A DNA stretch of 64,000 nt from SXNM01 sp964586155 (lineage in GTDB: Bacteria; Myxococcota_A; UBA9042). Every line of letters starts with the position of its first letter. Position 1 is the first letter of the stretch. The stretch covers positions 31,506 through 95,505 of the forward strand of contig CAZPHC010000024.1 in assembly GCA_964586155.1 (NCBI GenBank), read 5' to 3'. The translations under genes were made by a program, and so were the position numbers. Below, in pieces: positions 15,739-26,031 of this stretch. The notes under the pieces are model-generated. The model had not been told where the DNA came from. It was given only the letters and a program-made list of their open reading frames with translations, and searched no databases.

Positions 15739-18700
15739 ATGCAGATGGTCAAGGCAGGTCTCGGGTCGCGGCGCCACGCTGTGCGGCCCACAACGTTCGT
15801 CGTCTCGATGCTGGTCGTCCTCGGCCTGGCCCTCGCCGGGTGCGAGGAGGACAGCGCGTCGGCCCCGCAGGACGCAGCGAGCGACGTCCTGAGCTCGGAC
15901 ACGACCGCGCCGCAATGCAAATCCGACGCCGAGTGCCCGGTCTCGACCACCGCCTGCCAGATCGCCGCCTGCAGCGTGACCGGCACCTGCGGCCTCGTCG
16001 ATGCGCCCGACGGCAAGGCCTGCGACGATGGCGACGCCTGCACGGTCGACACGAGCTGCGCCGCTGGCGTCTGTGTCGGCACCTCGAGCTGCGAATGCAC
16101 GGTGGACGCCGACTGCACCCCGCTCGAGGACGGTGACGCCTGCAACGGCACGCTCTACTGCGACCTGAGCGGCGCCAAGCCCGCGTGCAAGGTCAATCCG
16201 TCGACCGTCGTCAGCTGCGACGACAGCGCAGACACCGCCTGCACCAGCAACGTCTGCCAGAAGGCCACCGGCAGCTGCGCGATGACGGCCAAGGCCGACG
16301 GCACCGCCTGCGACGACGGCAACGACTGCACCGGCCCCGACGCCTGCGCCTCGGGCGCCTGCGGCGGCGCGCCGACCTGCGCCTGCCAGGTCGATGACGA
16401 CTGCAAGGCCTCGGACGACGGCAACCCCTGCAACGGCACGCTCTACTGCGACACCTCGGGCGCCAAGCCCGCGTGCAAGGTCAACCCGGCGACGATCGTC
16501 GCCTGCACCAGCGCCGAGGACACCGCCTGCTTCGCCTCGCAATGCCAGCCCAAGGACGGCAGCTGCAAGATGGGCCCGATGCCCGACACGACGACCTGCG
16601 ACCTCGACGGCTCGGTCTGCTCGCTCGACCACTGCGCCGGCGGCGCCTGCGTGCCCGGTCCGCTCGACGCGCCGTGCAACTGCAAGGTCGACGCGGACTG
16701 CGTGCCCTTCGACGACGGAAACTTCTGCAACGGCGTGCTGTTCTGTAACATCGCCAGCGGCTTCTGCGAGCTGAACCCCGCGACCAAGGTCGCCTGCCCG
16801 ACCGCGAGCGACACCACCTGCCTGCGCAACGAATGCGCGCCCAAGACCGGCCTGTGCAAGATGACGCCGCAGCCCGAGGGCATGGCCTGCGACGACGGCT
16901 GGGATTGCACCAAGGCCGAGGTCTGCACCGCCGGCGTCTGCAAGGCCGCGACCGATTCGTGCGTCTGCCAGTCGACCGCGGATTGTGCCCAATACGAGGC
17001 CGCCAACGGCTGCGCCAAGCTCTACTGCAACAAGCCCGCGGGCGTGTGCAAGGCCAACCCGGCGACCATCACCTTCTGCCAGCAGACCGGAGATCCGGCC
17101 TGCAGCGTCACCGCGTGCAACAAGACCACGGGTGCCTGCGAGGTCGTGGCCAAGAACGAGGGTGGTCCCTGCGAGGCCGACGGCAGCTGGTGCACCAGCC
17201 TCGACACCTGCGTCGGTGGCGCGTGCAAGGCCGCCAGCAGCAAGTGCCCGTGCAAGGCCGACAAGGATTGCGCCGCCTTCGATGACAACAACCCATGCAA
17301 CGGCACGCTCTTCTGCGACCTGCCGACGGGCTCGTGCCTGGTCAATCCGGCGACCAAGGTCAGCTGCGACGGCGAGGGCGAGGGCCAGTGCAAGCCGCTG
17401 CAATGCGATCCCAAGGACGGCGCCTGCAAGGCCCTGCCGCTGCCCGATGGCGCCACCTGCGACACCGATAGCTTCGTGTGCACCACCGAAGCCTGCAGCG
17501 CCGGCGCGTGCAAGCTCGTCGACGAGAGCTGCCTGTGCTGGGACGACAGCGACTGCGCGCCCTTCGACGACGGCAACGCCTGCAACGGCACGCTCTACTG
17601 CAACAAGAACGGCGGCCCGCCCTTCTGCGAGGTCAACCCGGCGACGATCCCGAGCTGCCCGGCCCCGCTGCCTGGCGCGTGCACCGTCTCGGTCTGCGAT
17701 CCCAGCGCCGGCGGCTGCGTGGCCAAGCCCGGCAACGAGGGCGGCACCTGCCAGGACGGCGACATCTGCACCAAGGACGACGCCTGCGCCGGCGGCACCT
17801 GCGCGGGCCTGCCGGTCGACGTCGCGACCCTGTGCGACGACAACAACCCCTGCACCGACGAGGCCTGCCTCAAGGGCAAGGGTTGCGTCCACACCGGCAA
17901 CAGCGCGGCGTGCGACGACGGCGACGCCTGCACCACGGGCGACGCCTGCAGCGCCAGCACTTGCGTCACGACGCCGATCGACTGCGACGACAACAACCCC
18001 TGCACCACCGACAGCTGCGACGCCAAGACCGGCTGCGTCCACACCCCCGCCACCGGCACCCCCTGCGACGACGGCGACGTCTGCACGGCGGGCGACGTCT
18101 GCGCGTCGGACGCCGGCTGCAAGCCCAACGGCCCGACCTCGTGCGACGACAACAACGTCTGCACCACCGACAGCTGCGTCGCCGGGCAGGGCTGCCAGAA
18201 CCAGAACAACCTCAAGCCCTGCGACGACGGCGACGCCTGCACCGACGGCGACATCTGCGCCAAGGGCAAGTGCTCGCCGGGCAGCCCCAAGACCTGCAAC
18301 GACAGCGATCCCTGCACCGACGACGCCTGCGATCCGAGCAAGGGCTGCACGATCACGCCCAACAAGGCCCCGTGCACCGACGGCAGCGCCTGCACCACCG
18401 GCGACGCCTGCGACGCCGGCAGCTGCAAGCCCGGGACGCCCGTGGTCTGCGACGACGGCAACCTCTGCACCAAGGACCTCTGCGAGGCGGCGAGCGGCTG
18501 CGTCAACGCGCCGAGCTCCGGCAGCTGCGACGACGGCGACGCCTGCACCAAGGGCGACGCTTGTGACGCTGGCTCCTGCAAGGCCGGCAGCAAGGTCACC
18601 TGCGACGACGGCGAGCCCTGCACCCAGGACCTCTGCGACGCCAAGGCCGGCTGCATCACCATCGACGCGGCCGACGGCTCGCCCTGTCGCGACGCCGACG

Positions 18701-21700
18701 CCTGCAACAACGCGCGCACCTGCAGCAGCGGCAAGTGCGGCTCCACGCCGCCGACCGGCTTCGGCAACGTCGTCTTCGCCAGCAGCCCGGCGCTGCGCAT
18801 CGTCGACGCCGTGCCCCTGGGCGGCAGCAGCGTCGCCGGCATCGCGCTCGGCAGCGCAGGTTCCTACCTCTACGAGACGTCGGCGGCCGGCCTGCAAGGG
18901 GTCTCGGGCAAGCTGCCGCTGCCGGTCAACGTCACGGCGGGCTCGTACACGCACCTCGTTCGCCTCGGCGCGGAGCTCTGGCTCGCCGGCGTCGGTGAGT
19001 CCGGGGGCAAGACCGTCAACTTCTTCACCCAGTCGTCGGGCGGCGCCCTGGTCAAGCCCTTCGTCGTCGCCGCCAGCAACGACGACAAGATCGTCGAGGC
19101 CGGCCCGGTCACCGGCGACGAGATCGCCTGGGTCTCGTCGACGACCTTCCACAAAGTGCGCACCGTCGACGGCGCCGCGTTGGCCCAGCTGCCGCTGACG
19201 CTGCCGTCCACCTCGGTCTTCCAGGGCAGCGGCATGACGCGCCTGTCCGACGAGGATTGGCTCGTCTTCGGCGTCGCCAAGCTCAGCACGCTGCCCATCG
19301 GCGTGGCGGTCGCGCGGGTGCGTGCGCCGCGGTTCAAGGCGCCGCGCTACCTCTGGCGCACCTCGAACGTCACCACGCCCGCGACGGTGGCCTCGGTCGA
19401 CAGCGCCGCGCTGACCGCGGACGGCACGGTCGTCGTCGCGGCGCGGCTCTCGTCCGGCCCGGTCCTGTACCGCTTCGACGGCACCACGGGCGCGGCGACG
19501 GGCACGGTCTCGATGCCGAAGTGGACCACGGGAGCCTACAGCCGCCTCGTCGTGGACGGCAACGGCGCTCTGGCGCTGTTCGGCGACATCGGCGCCTCGG
19601 GCAGCGAGCAACCGCAGCTGGCGGTCTTCGACCAGAACCTCGCCGTCGCCGACGTGCGCTCCCTGGCGCTGCCGCTCGGTGGCTCCGTGCTCGCCGCCAC
19701 GTCGCGCGATGTCGGCGGCTGGGTCGTCGCGGGCGCCGCCAAGGTCGCCGCGCCGGGCACGACCGTGCCCTTCATCGTCACGCTCAACGACGCGCTCGAC
19801 ACGACCTGCAACGCCGACGCGCCCTGCGACGGCAAGACCAGCCAGACCTGCACCGACAACAACCCGTGCACGCTCGACGTCTGCAATCCGGCGTCCGGCT
19901 GCGTCCACGTCACCATGCCGGCCAACTACGGCTGCGACGACGGCGACAAGTGCACGGTCGGCGACGGCTGCGTCGGCGGCGTCTGCAAGGGCGGCAGCGT
20001 CGCGCCTTGCGACGACGGCAACCTCTGCACCAACGCGAGCTGCGACTCGAAGATCGGCTGCACCTACGTCAACCTGTCGGGAACACCCTGCGTCGGCGGC
20101 AACTGCGACGGCGCCGGCAAGTGCACCGTGCGCGCCGACGCGCCCACCCACGGCACCGCGGCATCCTACGGCGCGTTCATCAACAGCAAGCCGCCCTACC
20201 CACGGGTCGAGGTGTTCGGGCCCAACATCGGCACCATCTTCGAGGTGACCGCGTCCGGCGCTGCCAGCCCCGAGGTCGTCGCCGACAGCGCCGACGCGCG
20301 CGTGGTCGCGGTCGGCAAGTCGCTGACCTGCATGATCGACAGGCTCGGCGTGCTGAGCTGCGGCGGCTATGCCGGCAACAAGAAGGTGAGCTTCGCCAGC
20401 GCGGTCGACCTCGGTGCCCCCGCGGCGTGGGTCGCGGGCCGCAGCGACACGTTCTGCGCCCTGACGACCAAGAACGAGGTCTGGTGCTGGACTGGCGCCT
20501 TGGTTCCGGTCAAGGAGCTCGGCCCGCCGACCAGCGGCTCGTGGGCCGGCGTGACGGTCGGCGGCCAGCACAAATGCGCGTGGCAATACGACGGCAAGGC
20601 CGTGTGCTGGGGCGCCGGTGCCTACGGCCAGCTCGGCGCCGGCAGCCAACCCTCGACGCCGGTCGACGGCGCCAGCGCCGCAGATGTCATCGTCGCCTCC
20701 AACTCGGCGCCGCTGTCGAAGGTGACCGCGGTCTGCGCCGGCGACCTCTTCTCCTGCGCCCGCACCAGCGACAGCAAGGTGCACTGCTGGGGCCACAACC
20801 TCTACGGCCAGCTGGGCAACGGCGGCGGCTCGATCGCCAACAAGGCGACGCCGGTCAGCAGCACCGGCGGCGGCGCTTCGCTCTTTGGCGAGCTCGGCGC
20901 GCAGACGATCCAATGCGGCGCAGACTTCGCTTGCACCACGGCCAAGAACCCCACGTTCAACAACCCGCAGGTCTTCGTCGAGAAGAGCGCTTGCTGGGGT
21001 CGCGGCGATCGCGGCCAGCTCGGCAACGGCAGCGGCAAGGACGCCAAGGTGTGGACGCCGCTCTCCATGGCGTCCGGCGGTGTCGTGCCGCCGTCCGGCA
21101 GGATGATGGGGCCGGCCGACGTGGCGATGTGCTTGCGCAAGGACGACGACGCCCTGTGCTGGGGCAGCAACGAGAGCGGCCTGCTCGGCCTCTTCGGCAA
21201 CGGTGGCGTGGCCGATCCCTACGTCCCCGACACACCGCTCGTGGCCGATACCGGCAAGCCGCTGGCCAACATCACGTCGCTGCGCGGCTTTGGAGGCCTG
21301 TACTGCACGCTCGACAGCGCGTCGAACGACCTGTGCTGGGGCCGCAACGACGGCAGTGGCATCGCGGCGGGCGACACCGCAGGCAGCTTCGACCTCGCGA
21401 CGGGCGCGCAGTCCACGGTGCCACCGACCTCGATCGCGCGTTCGCCCAACATCGGCTGCCAGATCACCGCCGCCGCCATCGAGTGCTGGGGCGACAACCG
21501 CTTCGGCTACGCCCTCGGCTTCCTGGTGGGCGGCTCGGGCAGCTACATCAAGACCCCGACGGCCCTGCCGGGTTCGGGCAACGCCAAGTCGATCGTCACG
21601 GGCATCGGCCATTCCTGCGCCACGGTCGGGACCTATCCGGCCAACACGCTCTACTGCTGGGGCCGCAACCAGGACGGCGAGCTCGGTCGCGGCAGCTCCG

Positions 21701-22395
21701 GCGGCGCGCTCGGCTTCGGCAAGGTCACGCACGTCGGCGGCGCGTCGTTCGACGGCGTCAAGGACTTCGCTGTCGGCAGCGGCCGCACCTGCGCGATCGA
21801 CGCCAACGACAACGCCTGGTGCTGGGGCCGGAACCAATACGGCGAGGCAGGCAAGGCCCCAGGGGCCGCCGTGCTGGCGCCGAACAAGGTGTCGACCAAG
21901 GTCTTCAGCACGATCGTGGTGGGGCACAGCCAGACTTGCGCCATCGACCAGGCCCCGGCCAAGGCGGTCTGGTGCTGGGGCTACAACGGCGGCACCAGCG
22001 GCAACTACCTGGGCGCCAAGGACGCGGCCTCGTCCCGCGCCACGGCGGTCCAGGTGGCCTGGGCCGAGGGCTTCGCCGGCCTGGCGATCTCCGACAGCCA
22101 GTGGACTTCGGTGCCCTACGTCTCGACCACGTGCGGCGTCACGCTCAGCGGCAAGGTCGTGTGCTGGGGCGCGGCGTACAACGGGGCGCTGGGCAATGGC
22201 AGCACCTCGACCCCGCAGTCGAGCCTGCCGCTCGAGACCCCGAACATCGGCAATGCAGCCACGATCGTCGCCGGCGACCGCTCGTTCTGCGCGCTCAAGA
22301 CCGACAAGACCGTCGCCTGCTGGGGCCAGCGCGCCTACGCCCAGACCGGCCGCGGCGCGTCGATCGCCTACTACGCGTTCAACCCCTTCCCGTAG
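15739..22395 (+). CDS. Giant Cys-rich, RCC1-repeat lipoprotein
   Basis: A 2,218-residue surface lipoprotein. The signal peptide ends in an exact lipobox (LALAGC) followed by EED. Residues ~50-660 hold six repeats of about 100 residues, each opening with a C-x-C...DxDC...CNGTLYC pattern and containing VNPAT and a CDDG-type turn. Then come tighter CDDGDACTxGDxC repeats up to ~1,010. A ~340-residue region predicted to be beta-propeller-like (NVVFASSPALRI onward) is followed by two more Cys repeats. The last ~750 residues carry about eleven RCC1-like blades marked by CWG (for example CWGHNLYGQLGNG). No catalytic site is seen; adhesion or surface display is a reasonable guess. The ATG at 15739 has AAGGGA eight bases upstream; 15745 is nearly as good. 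Confidence 0.85.
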   Translation: MQMVKAGLGSRRHAVRPTTFVVSMLVVLGLALAGCEEDSASAPQDAASDVLSSDTTAPQCKSDAECPVSTTACQIAACSVTGTCGLVDAPDGKACDDGDACTVDTSCAAGVCVGTSSCECTVDADCTPLEDGDACNGTLYCDLSGAKPACKVNPSTVVSCDDSADTACTSNVCQKATGSCAMTAKADGTACDDGNDCTGPDACASGACGGAPTCACQVDDDCKASDDGNPCNGTLYCDTSGAKPACKVNPATIVACTSAEDTACFASQCQPKDGSCKMGPMPDTTTCDLDGSVCSLDHCAGGACVPGPLDAPCNCKVDADCVPFDDGNFCNGVLFCNIASGFCELNPATKVACPTASDTTCLRNECAPKTGLCKMTPQPEGMACDDGWDCTKAEVCTAGVCKAATDSCVCQSTADCAQYEAANGCAKLYCNKPAGVCKANPATITFCQQTGDPACSVTACNKTTGACEVVAKNEGGPCEADGSWCTSLDTCVGGACKAASSKCPCKADKDCAAFDDNNPCNGTLFCDLPTGSCLVNPATKVSCDGEGEGQCKPLQCDPKDGACKALPLPDGATCDTDSFVCTTEACSAGACKLVDESCLCWDDSDCAPFDDGNACNGTLYCNKNGGPPFCEVNPATIPSCPAPLPGACTVSVCDPSAGGCVAKPGNEGGTCQDGDICTKDDACAGGTCAGLPVDVATLCDDNNPCTDEACLKGKGCVHTGNSAACDDGDACTTGDACSASTCVTTPIDCDDNNPCTTDSCDAKTGCVHTPATGTPCDDGDVCTAGDVCASDAGCKPNGPTSCDDNNVCTTDSCVAGQGCQNQNNLKPCDDGDACTDGDICAKGKCSPGSPKTCNDSDPCTDDACDPSKGCTITPNKAPCTDGSACTTGDACDAGSCKPGTPVVCDDGNLCTKDLCEAASGCVNAPSSGSCDDGDACTKGDACDAGSCKAGSKVTCDDGEPCTQDLCDAKAGCITIDAADGSPCRDADACNNARTCSSGKCGSTPPTGFGNVVFASSPALRIVDAVPLGGSSVAGIALGSAGSYLYETSAAGLQGVSGKLPLPVNVTAGSYTHLVRLGAELWLAGVGESGGKTVNFFTQSSGGALVKPFVVAASNDDKIVEAGPVTGDEIAWVSSTTFHKVRTVDGAALAQLPLTLPSTSVFQGSGMTRLSDEDWLVFGVAKLSTLPIGVAVARVRAPRFKAPRYLWRTSNVTTPATVASVDSAALTADGTVVVAARLSSGPVLYRFDGTTGAATGTVSMPKWTTGAYSRLVVDGNGALALFGDIGASGSEQPQLAVFDQNLAVADVRSLALPLGGSVLAATSRDVGGWVVAGAAKVAAPGTTVPFIVTLNDALDTTCNADAPCDGKTSQTCTDNNPCTLDVCNPASGCVHVTMPANYGCDDGDKCTVGDGCVGGVCKGGSVAPCDDGNLCTNASCDSKIGCTYVNLSGTPCVGGNCDGAGKCTVRADAPTHGTAASYGAFINSKPPYPRVEVFGPNIGTIFEVTASGAASPEVVADSADARVVAVGKSLTCMIDRLGVLSCGGYAGNKKVSFASAVDLGAPAAWVAGRSDTFCALTTKNEVWCWTGALVPVKELGPPTSGSWAGVTVGGQHKCAWQYDGKAVCWGAGAYGQLGAGSQPSTPVDGASAADVIVASNSAPLSKVTAVCAGDLFSCARTSDSKVHCWGHNLYGQLGNGGGSIANKATPVSSTGGGASLFGELGAQTIQCGADFACTTAKNPTFNNPQVFVEKSACWGRGDRGQLGNGSGKDAKVWTPLSMASGGVVPPSGRMMGPADVAMCLRKDDDALCWGSNESGLLGLFGNGGVADPYVPDTPLVADTGKPLANITSLRGFGGLYCTLDSASNDLCWGRNDGSGIAAGDTAGSFDLATGAQSTVPPTSIARSPNIGCQITAAAIECWGDNRFGYALGFLVGGSGSYIKTPTALPGSGNAKSIVTGIGHSCATVGTYPANTLYCWGRNQDGELGRGSSGGALGFGKVTHVGGASFDGVKDFAVGSGRTCAIDANDNAWCWGRNQYGEAGKAPGAAVLAPNKVSTKVFSTIVVGHSQTCAIDQAPAKAVWCWGYNGGTSGNYLGAKDAASSRATAVQVAWAEGFAGLAISDSQWTSVPYVSTTCGVTLSGKVVCWGAAYNGALGNGSTSTPQSSLPLETPNIGNAATIVAGDRSFCALKTDKTVACWGQRAYAQTGRGASIAYYAFNPFP

Positions 22396-22630
22396 CGGGG
22401 CCGGCGGGACCTCGACGGTGGCGTCGCGCGCCTCGGGGGCCTCGCCGTGGTCCCGAACGTCGAGAACGTCCGCCCACGCGAGGGCAGCCCCGGCCCGGCC
22501 AGATCCCAGCCGCGTTGACGGTTCCGTGACGGCCTGGGCAACCCTGCTTGGACCGCCCGCGCCGATCGCGCACACTGCTCGTGCGTCCATGCGTTGCAGC
22601 CGCTGCCGGCCCATCTCGCGAGGTCCCCCC

Positions 22631-25600
22631 ATGCCGCTCCGGGCCCGACCCATCGCCACGACCTCGCGCCGCGCTCCTGCGATCGCCGCCGCAGTTGCAG
22701 CGACGCTCGCCTTGGGCTGGGGCCAGGAGCTCGTCGCCATGGGCCGGGCCGGGCCGGAGCAACTTGTCAGGCTCCGGGACGGAGTCGAGTCGCCGCAGCA
22801 CCGCGACCACGACCGCCAGCGAGCCAAGACGCGGGCCCGGGCCAAGCGCAGGCCCACCACGACGCCCAAGGCCAAGGGCGAGCCGCTGCCGCTGCCGCCG
22901 GCGCCCTCCGCGGCCGCGGTCCCCGTGCAAGCACGTGATCAGGCAGCTGACGAGGTCGCGCCCACGCCCGCAGCCCGGTCGGCGCCCAGGGGCGCACAGC
23001 CGCTGGCCGACGAACCGCAAGGGGCGCCGCGGGCAGAGGCACTGCCCAGCGAGCCCGACGATCCTCGGGTCGGCGCGTCGATGCTGCGCGGCGGGCCGCC
23101 AACGCCGCCGACGCTGGTGCGCAACCCCGACGCGATGCCCAACCCCAACCTCGCGCCACGACCTGCGCCGCTGCCGGGGCTGCTGCCCGACCACACGCTC
23201 GAGCACATCGACGACGTCGCGACCCTGAGCCGCCTCTGCAGCGTCGACGGTGGCCCGCTCGCCTGCAAGCTCACGATCACGGGGCTCGGTCGCGATCCGG
23301 GCACGCCGCACTTCTACGATCCGCGTTTCTACGCCTATCACGACGAGTGGATGTGGATGCACCAGCTCGCTGGTCACGCCCTGGTCGACGGGCCACCGCC
23401 GCTGCCGGGCGGCAGGGGCTTCGCCACCGTGGCCGACGCCTACCGCGCCGTCGCCGCGATGGCCGTCATGCCCATCGGCCTGTCGTGGACCCACGGCCGC
23501 CTGTACAGCGACGGCTTCTACGACATCGCCGCGCGCCAGGGCACCCGCCAGCGGCCGCGGCGCTGGATGGCGGCGACGTTGCGCCACCTGCCGGCCGAGC
23601 CGCGCCGTCGTCGTCCCGAGCCGCTCTGGCTGGTCGAGCTCGAAGAGACCGACGCACCGAGCGAGGCCGAGCTGGCGCAGCTGCACGCGGCGCTCGCGGC
23701 CCATCTGCCCGCCGAGGTCGGCGCGGCGCTGCGCTGGTTGGTGCGGCCCACCGCCGGGCAGGAGGCGCTGGCCGCCCGGATCGACGCCGGCCGGCACGCC
23801 TTCACCGGCCGCGTCGTGCGCTACGACGAGCTCATCGTGCCGGGCCGGGCGACGCCCTACACCCAGGGCGTCGCCGCCGGGCGGCTGCGCTTGATCCGCC
23901 GCGGCGAGGACGCCATGGGCGTCGCCGGGCCCCACGACATCGTCCTGCTCGAGCAGCTGCCCGACGCGCTGCCGCCCGTCGCCGGCATCGTCACGCTGCA
24001 CGAGCAGGCCGCACAGGCCCACGTCAACCTGCTGGCCGCGGCGCGCGGCACCCCCAACGCCGCCGCGCCAGACCTGGTGTCGGACCCGACGACCCGCGCC
24101 CTGGCCCAGCGCGACGCGCCGGTCGCGCTGCTGGTGACCGAGCGCGGCGTCCAGCTCAAGGCGCTGCTGCCCGAGCAATGGGCCCGCTGGCAGCAACGCT
24201 CGGGCAGCCTGCCGCCGGCGCTGATGCCCTACGATCCGCGCGGCGATGCCTATCTCTACGACCTGGGCCCCGCGACGAAGCCCGGCACCGGCGACGCGAC
24301 CGGTGCCGACGCCGACAAGGCCGTGATCGCGGGCTTCGCGGGCCACGCTGGGCCTTCGACCGGCCTCGTCGGCGGCAAGGCGTACGGCCTGTGGCATCTG
24401 CTGCGCAGCCTGCAGGGGCAGCCGGTGGCGGCGCCGCCCAGGCCGCTCGTGCTCTCGACCCGATGCTACGTCGAGACGCTCGCTCCCCTCGAGGGCGCCA
24501 TCTTCGACGTCATCAACGACGCCCAGGTGCTCAACGACCGGCGGGTGCGGATCCTGGCGCTGCAGGGGCAGAAGGGCTTCGACGCCTGGCACCAGCCCGG
24601 CACGCAGGCGCATCAGGACGCGCAGCGCTGGCTCGCCGCGTTCCGCCAGCTGCCGATGAGCCCGGCCCTGCGCGTCGCAATCGCCTCGGGCGGGCTGCAA
24701 GAGATGGTCCGGCGCCAGCCCTTGTCGGCCGGATGCCAGGCCAAGGCGCTGCCCGCGATCGCCGCCCATGCCCGCGACCTCGCGCCGAGCCAGGGCCTGC
24801 GCTTCCGCTCGTCGTCGAGCGTCGAGGACCTGCCGGGCTTCAACGGCGCGGGGCTGTACCGCTCGGTCACCGGCTGGGTCGAGCCGAACGCGGCCGGGCC
24901 GGCCAAGGGCGACAAGGCGCGGCGCTCGATGGCGGCTGCGATCTCCGAGGTCTTCGCCTCGTATTGGTCGTTCGAGGCGTTCGAGGAGCGCGAGGCCGCG
25001 GCCATCTGGCACCTCGACGGGACCATGGCGGTGGTGATCCACCCGCGCTTTGACGACGACAAGGAGCTGGCCAACGGCGTCGTGCTGGCCCGCGTCCGCG
25101 ATCAGGCCGGCGCGCCGCCCCTGGTGGTGGTCGAAGTCAACGCCCAGGCCGGCGCCACGTCGGTGACCAACGCGCGCGGCGAAGCCGGGGGCCGGCCCTA
25201 CGTCGTGCGTCTGCGCCGCCAGGGCGACGCGCCCTTCGCCATCGAACGGCGCTCGGCGGCCGACGTGCCGCGGCCCGAGGCGCTGGACGATTCGACCTTG
25301 CTCGCGCTCGCCAGCGCCGCCGAGGCTGCCGCGCGTGACCAGCTGGGTCGCGAGCGCAGGGTCGTCGGGCCCTCGCAGCAGCCCCTGTCGACCGTCGCCG
25401 ACCTGGAGTTCCGCCTCGTCGCGGCAGGCTGGCCGGCGCGCCGCGACGGGGCCGTGTTGCCGGGGCGCCTGGTGCTCAAGCAGCTGCGCCCGCTGTCGCG
25501 TCCGCCGCGGGTCGACGTCGACGCGCTCGACCAGGCGCTGCGTGGCCACGAGGGCGTCCCGTCCGACGTCCTGCCCTACATCGAGCGCGTGGTGCGCCGC

Positions 25601-25969
25601 TCCTGCGTCGGCGGCGGGCTCCAGGTCCACGCCGTGCTCGTCGATCTCGACGCCGGGGCGCCCATGCGCGAGACCGACGAGCTCGGCCTGCTCGCCGCGG
25701 TCCAGGTTCGAGGGCGCTTCGGCAAGGTGCGCCTGGCCCACGTCGGCCACGCGCGCGACCACGCCATGCGAAGGCGCGGCACCGAGCTCGCCGTCGAGCT
25801 GCCGCAGCCCGGCGCAAGCGGCGACGTGGCCCGGCTGACGGTGGCCGCCGACGGCGCGTTCACGCTCGCCCTGCCAGGGGCGGCCGACGTGGGCGGTCGC
25901 ATGCGCTGCAACGATCGCGTCCTGGCCCAGACCGAGACGGCCTGGCTGCGCAGCCTCTTCGACCCCTGA
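22631..25969 (+). CDS. Exported dikinase-like protein: phosphohistidine-type swivel domain then PEP/ATP-grasp domain
   Basis: A 1,112-residue protein with a hydrophobic N-terminal segment (about 15-32, signal peptide or anchor) and a long Pro/Ala-rich linker to ~170. Around 420-480 is a segment like the swivelling phosphohistidine domain of PEP-utilising enzymes: GIVTLHEQ, then QAHVNLLAAARGTPN. His464 falls where the phosphorylated His sits. Residues ~570-950 resemble the PEP/pyruvate/ATP-binding domain, with GLVGGKAYGL (Lys583), RFRSSSSVEDLPGFNGAG (Arg726) and a closing DLEFRL...LKQLRPL. The order His-domain then nucleotide domain is that of plant glucan water dikinases and is opposite to PPDK and PEP synthase. 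Activity outside the cytoplasm would lack ATP, so localisation is puzzling. An upstream ATG at 22589 is possible. Confidence 0.7.
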   Translation: MPLRARPIATTSRRAPAIAAAVAATLALGWGQELVAMGRAGPEQLVRLRDGVESPQHRDHDRQRAKTRARAKRRPTTTPKAKGEPLPLPPAPSAAAVPVQARDQAADEVAPTPAARSAPRGAQPLADEPQGAPRAEALPSEPDDPRVGASMLRGGPPTPPTLVRNPDAMPNPNLAPRPAPLPGLLPDHTLEHIDDVATLSRLCSVDGGPLACKLTITGLGRDPGTPHFYDPRFYAYHDEWMWMHQLAGHALVDGPPPLPGGRGFATVADAYRAVAAMAVMPIGLSWTHGRLYSDGFYDIAARQGTRQRPRRWMAATLRHLPAEPRRRRPEPLWLVELEETDAPSEAELAQLHAALAAHLPAEVGAALRWLVRPTAGQEALAARIDAGRHAFTGRVVRYDELIVPGRATPYTQGVAAGRLRLIRRGEDAMGVAGPHDIVLLEQLPDALPPVAGIVTLHEQAAQAHVNLLAAARGTPNAAAPDLVSDPTTRALAQRDAPVALLVTERGVQLKALLPEQWARWQQRSGSLPPALMPYDPRGDAYLYDLGPATKPGTGDATGADADKAVIAGFAGHAGPSTGLVGGKAYGLWHLLRSLQGQPVAAPPRPLVLSTRCYVETLAPLEGAIFDVINDAQVLNDRRVRILALQGQKGFDAWHQPGTQAHQDAQRWLAAFRQLPMSPALRVAIASGGLQEMVRRQPLSAGCQAKALPAIAAHARDLAPSQGLRFRSSSSVEDLPGFNGAGLYRSVTGWVEPNAAGPAKGDKARRSMAAAISEVFASYWSFEAFEEREAAAIWHLDGTMAVVIHPRFDDDKELANGVVLARVRDQAGAPPLVVVEVNAQAGATSVTNARGEAGGRPYVVRLRRQGDAPFAIERRSAADVPRPEALDDSTLLALASAAEAAARDQLGRERRVVGPSQQPLSTVADLEFRLVAAGWPARRDGAVLPGRLVLKQLRPLSRPPRVDVDALDQALRGHEGVPSDVLPYIERVVRRSCVGGGLQVHAVLVDLDAGAPMRETDELGLLAAVQVRGRFGKVRLAHVGHARDHAMRRRGTELAVELPQPGASGDVARLTVAADGAFTLALPGAADVGGRMRCNDRVLAQTETAWLRSLFDP

Positions 25970-26031
25970 GCGGCGAGCCGGGCGCCCAGCGTCACGGTCG
26001 TCAGCGGCCTCGGATCAGCGCTGGCCGCAGC

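Noticed and set aside
15289..22875. A 2,528-codon open frame on the minus strand opposite the giant lipoprotein
   Set aside because: Its translation is Ala/Gly/Val/Arg-rich with no domains, while the plus strand gives a clean signal peptide, Cys repeats and RCC1 blades. It is a shadow produced by GC-rich third positions and repeats; only the EamA gene before its start is real on that strand.
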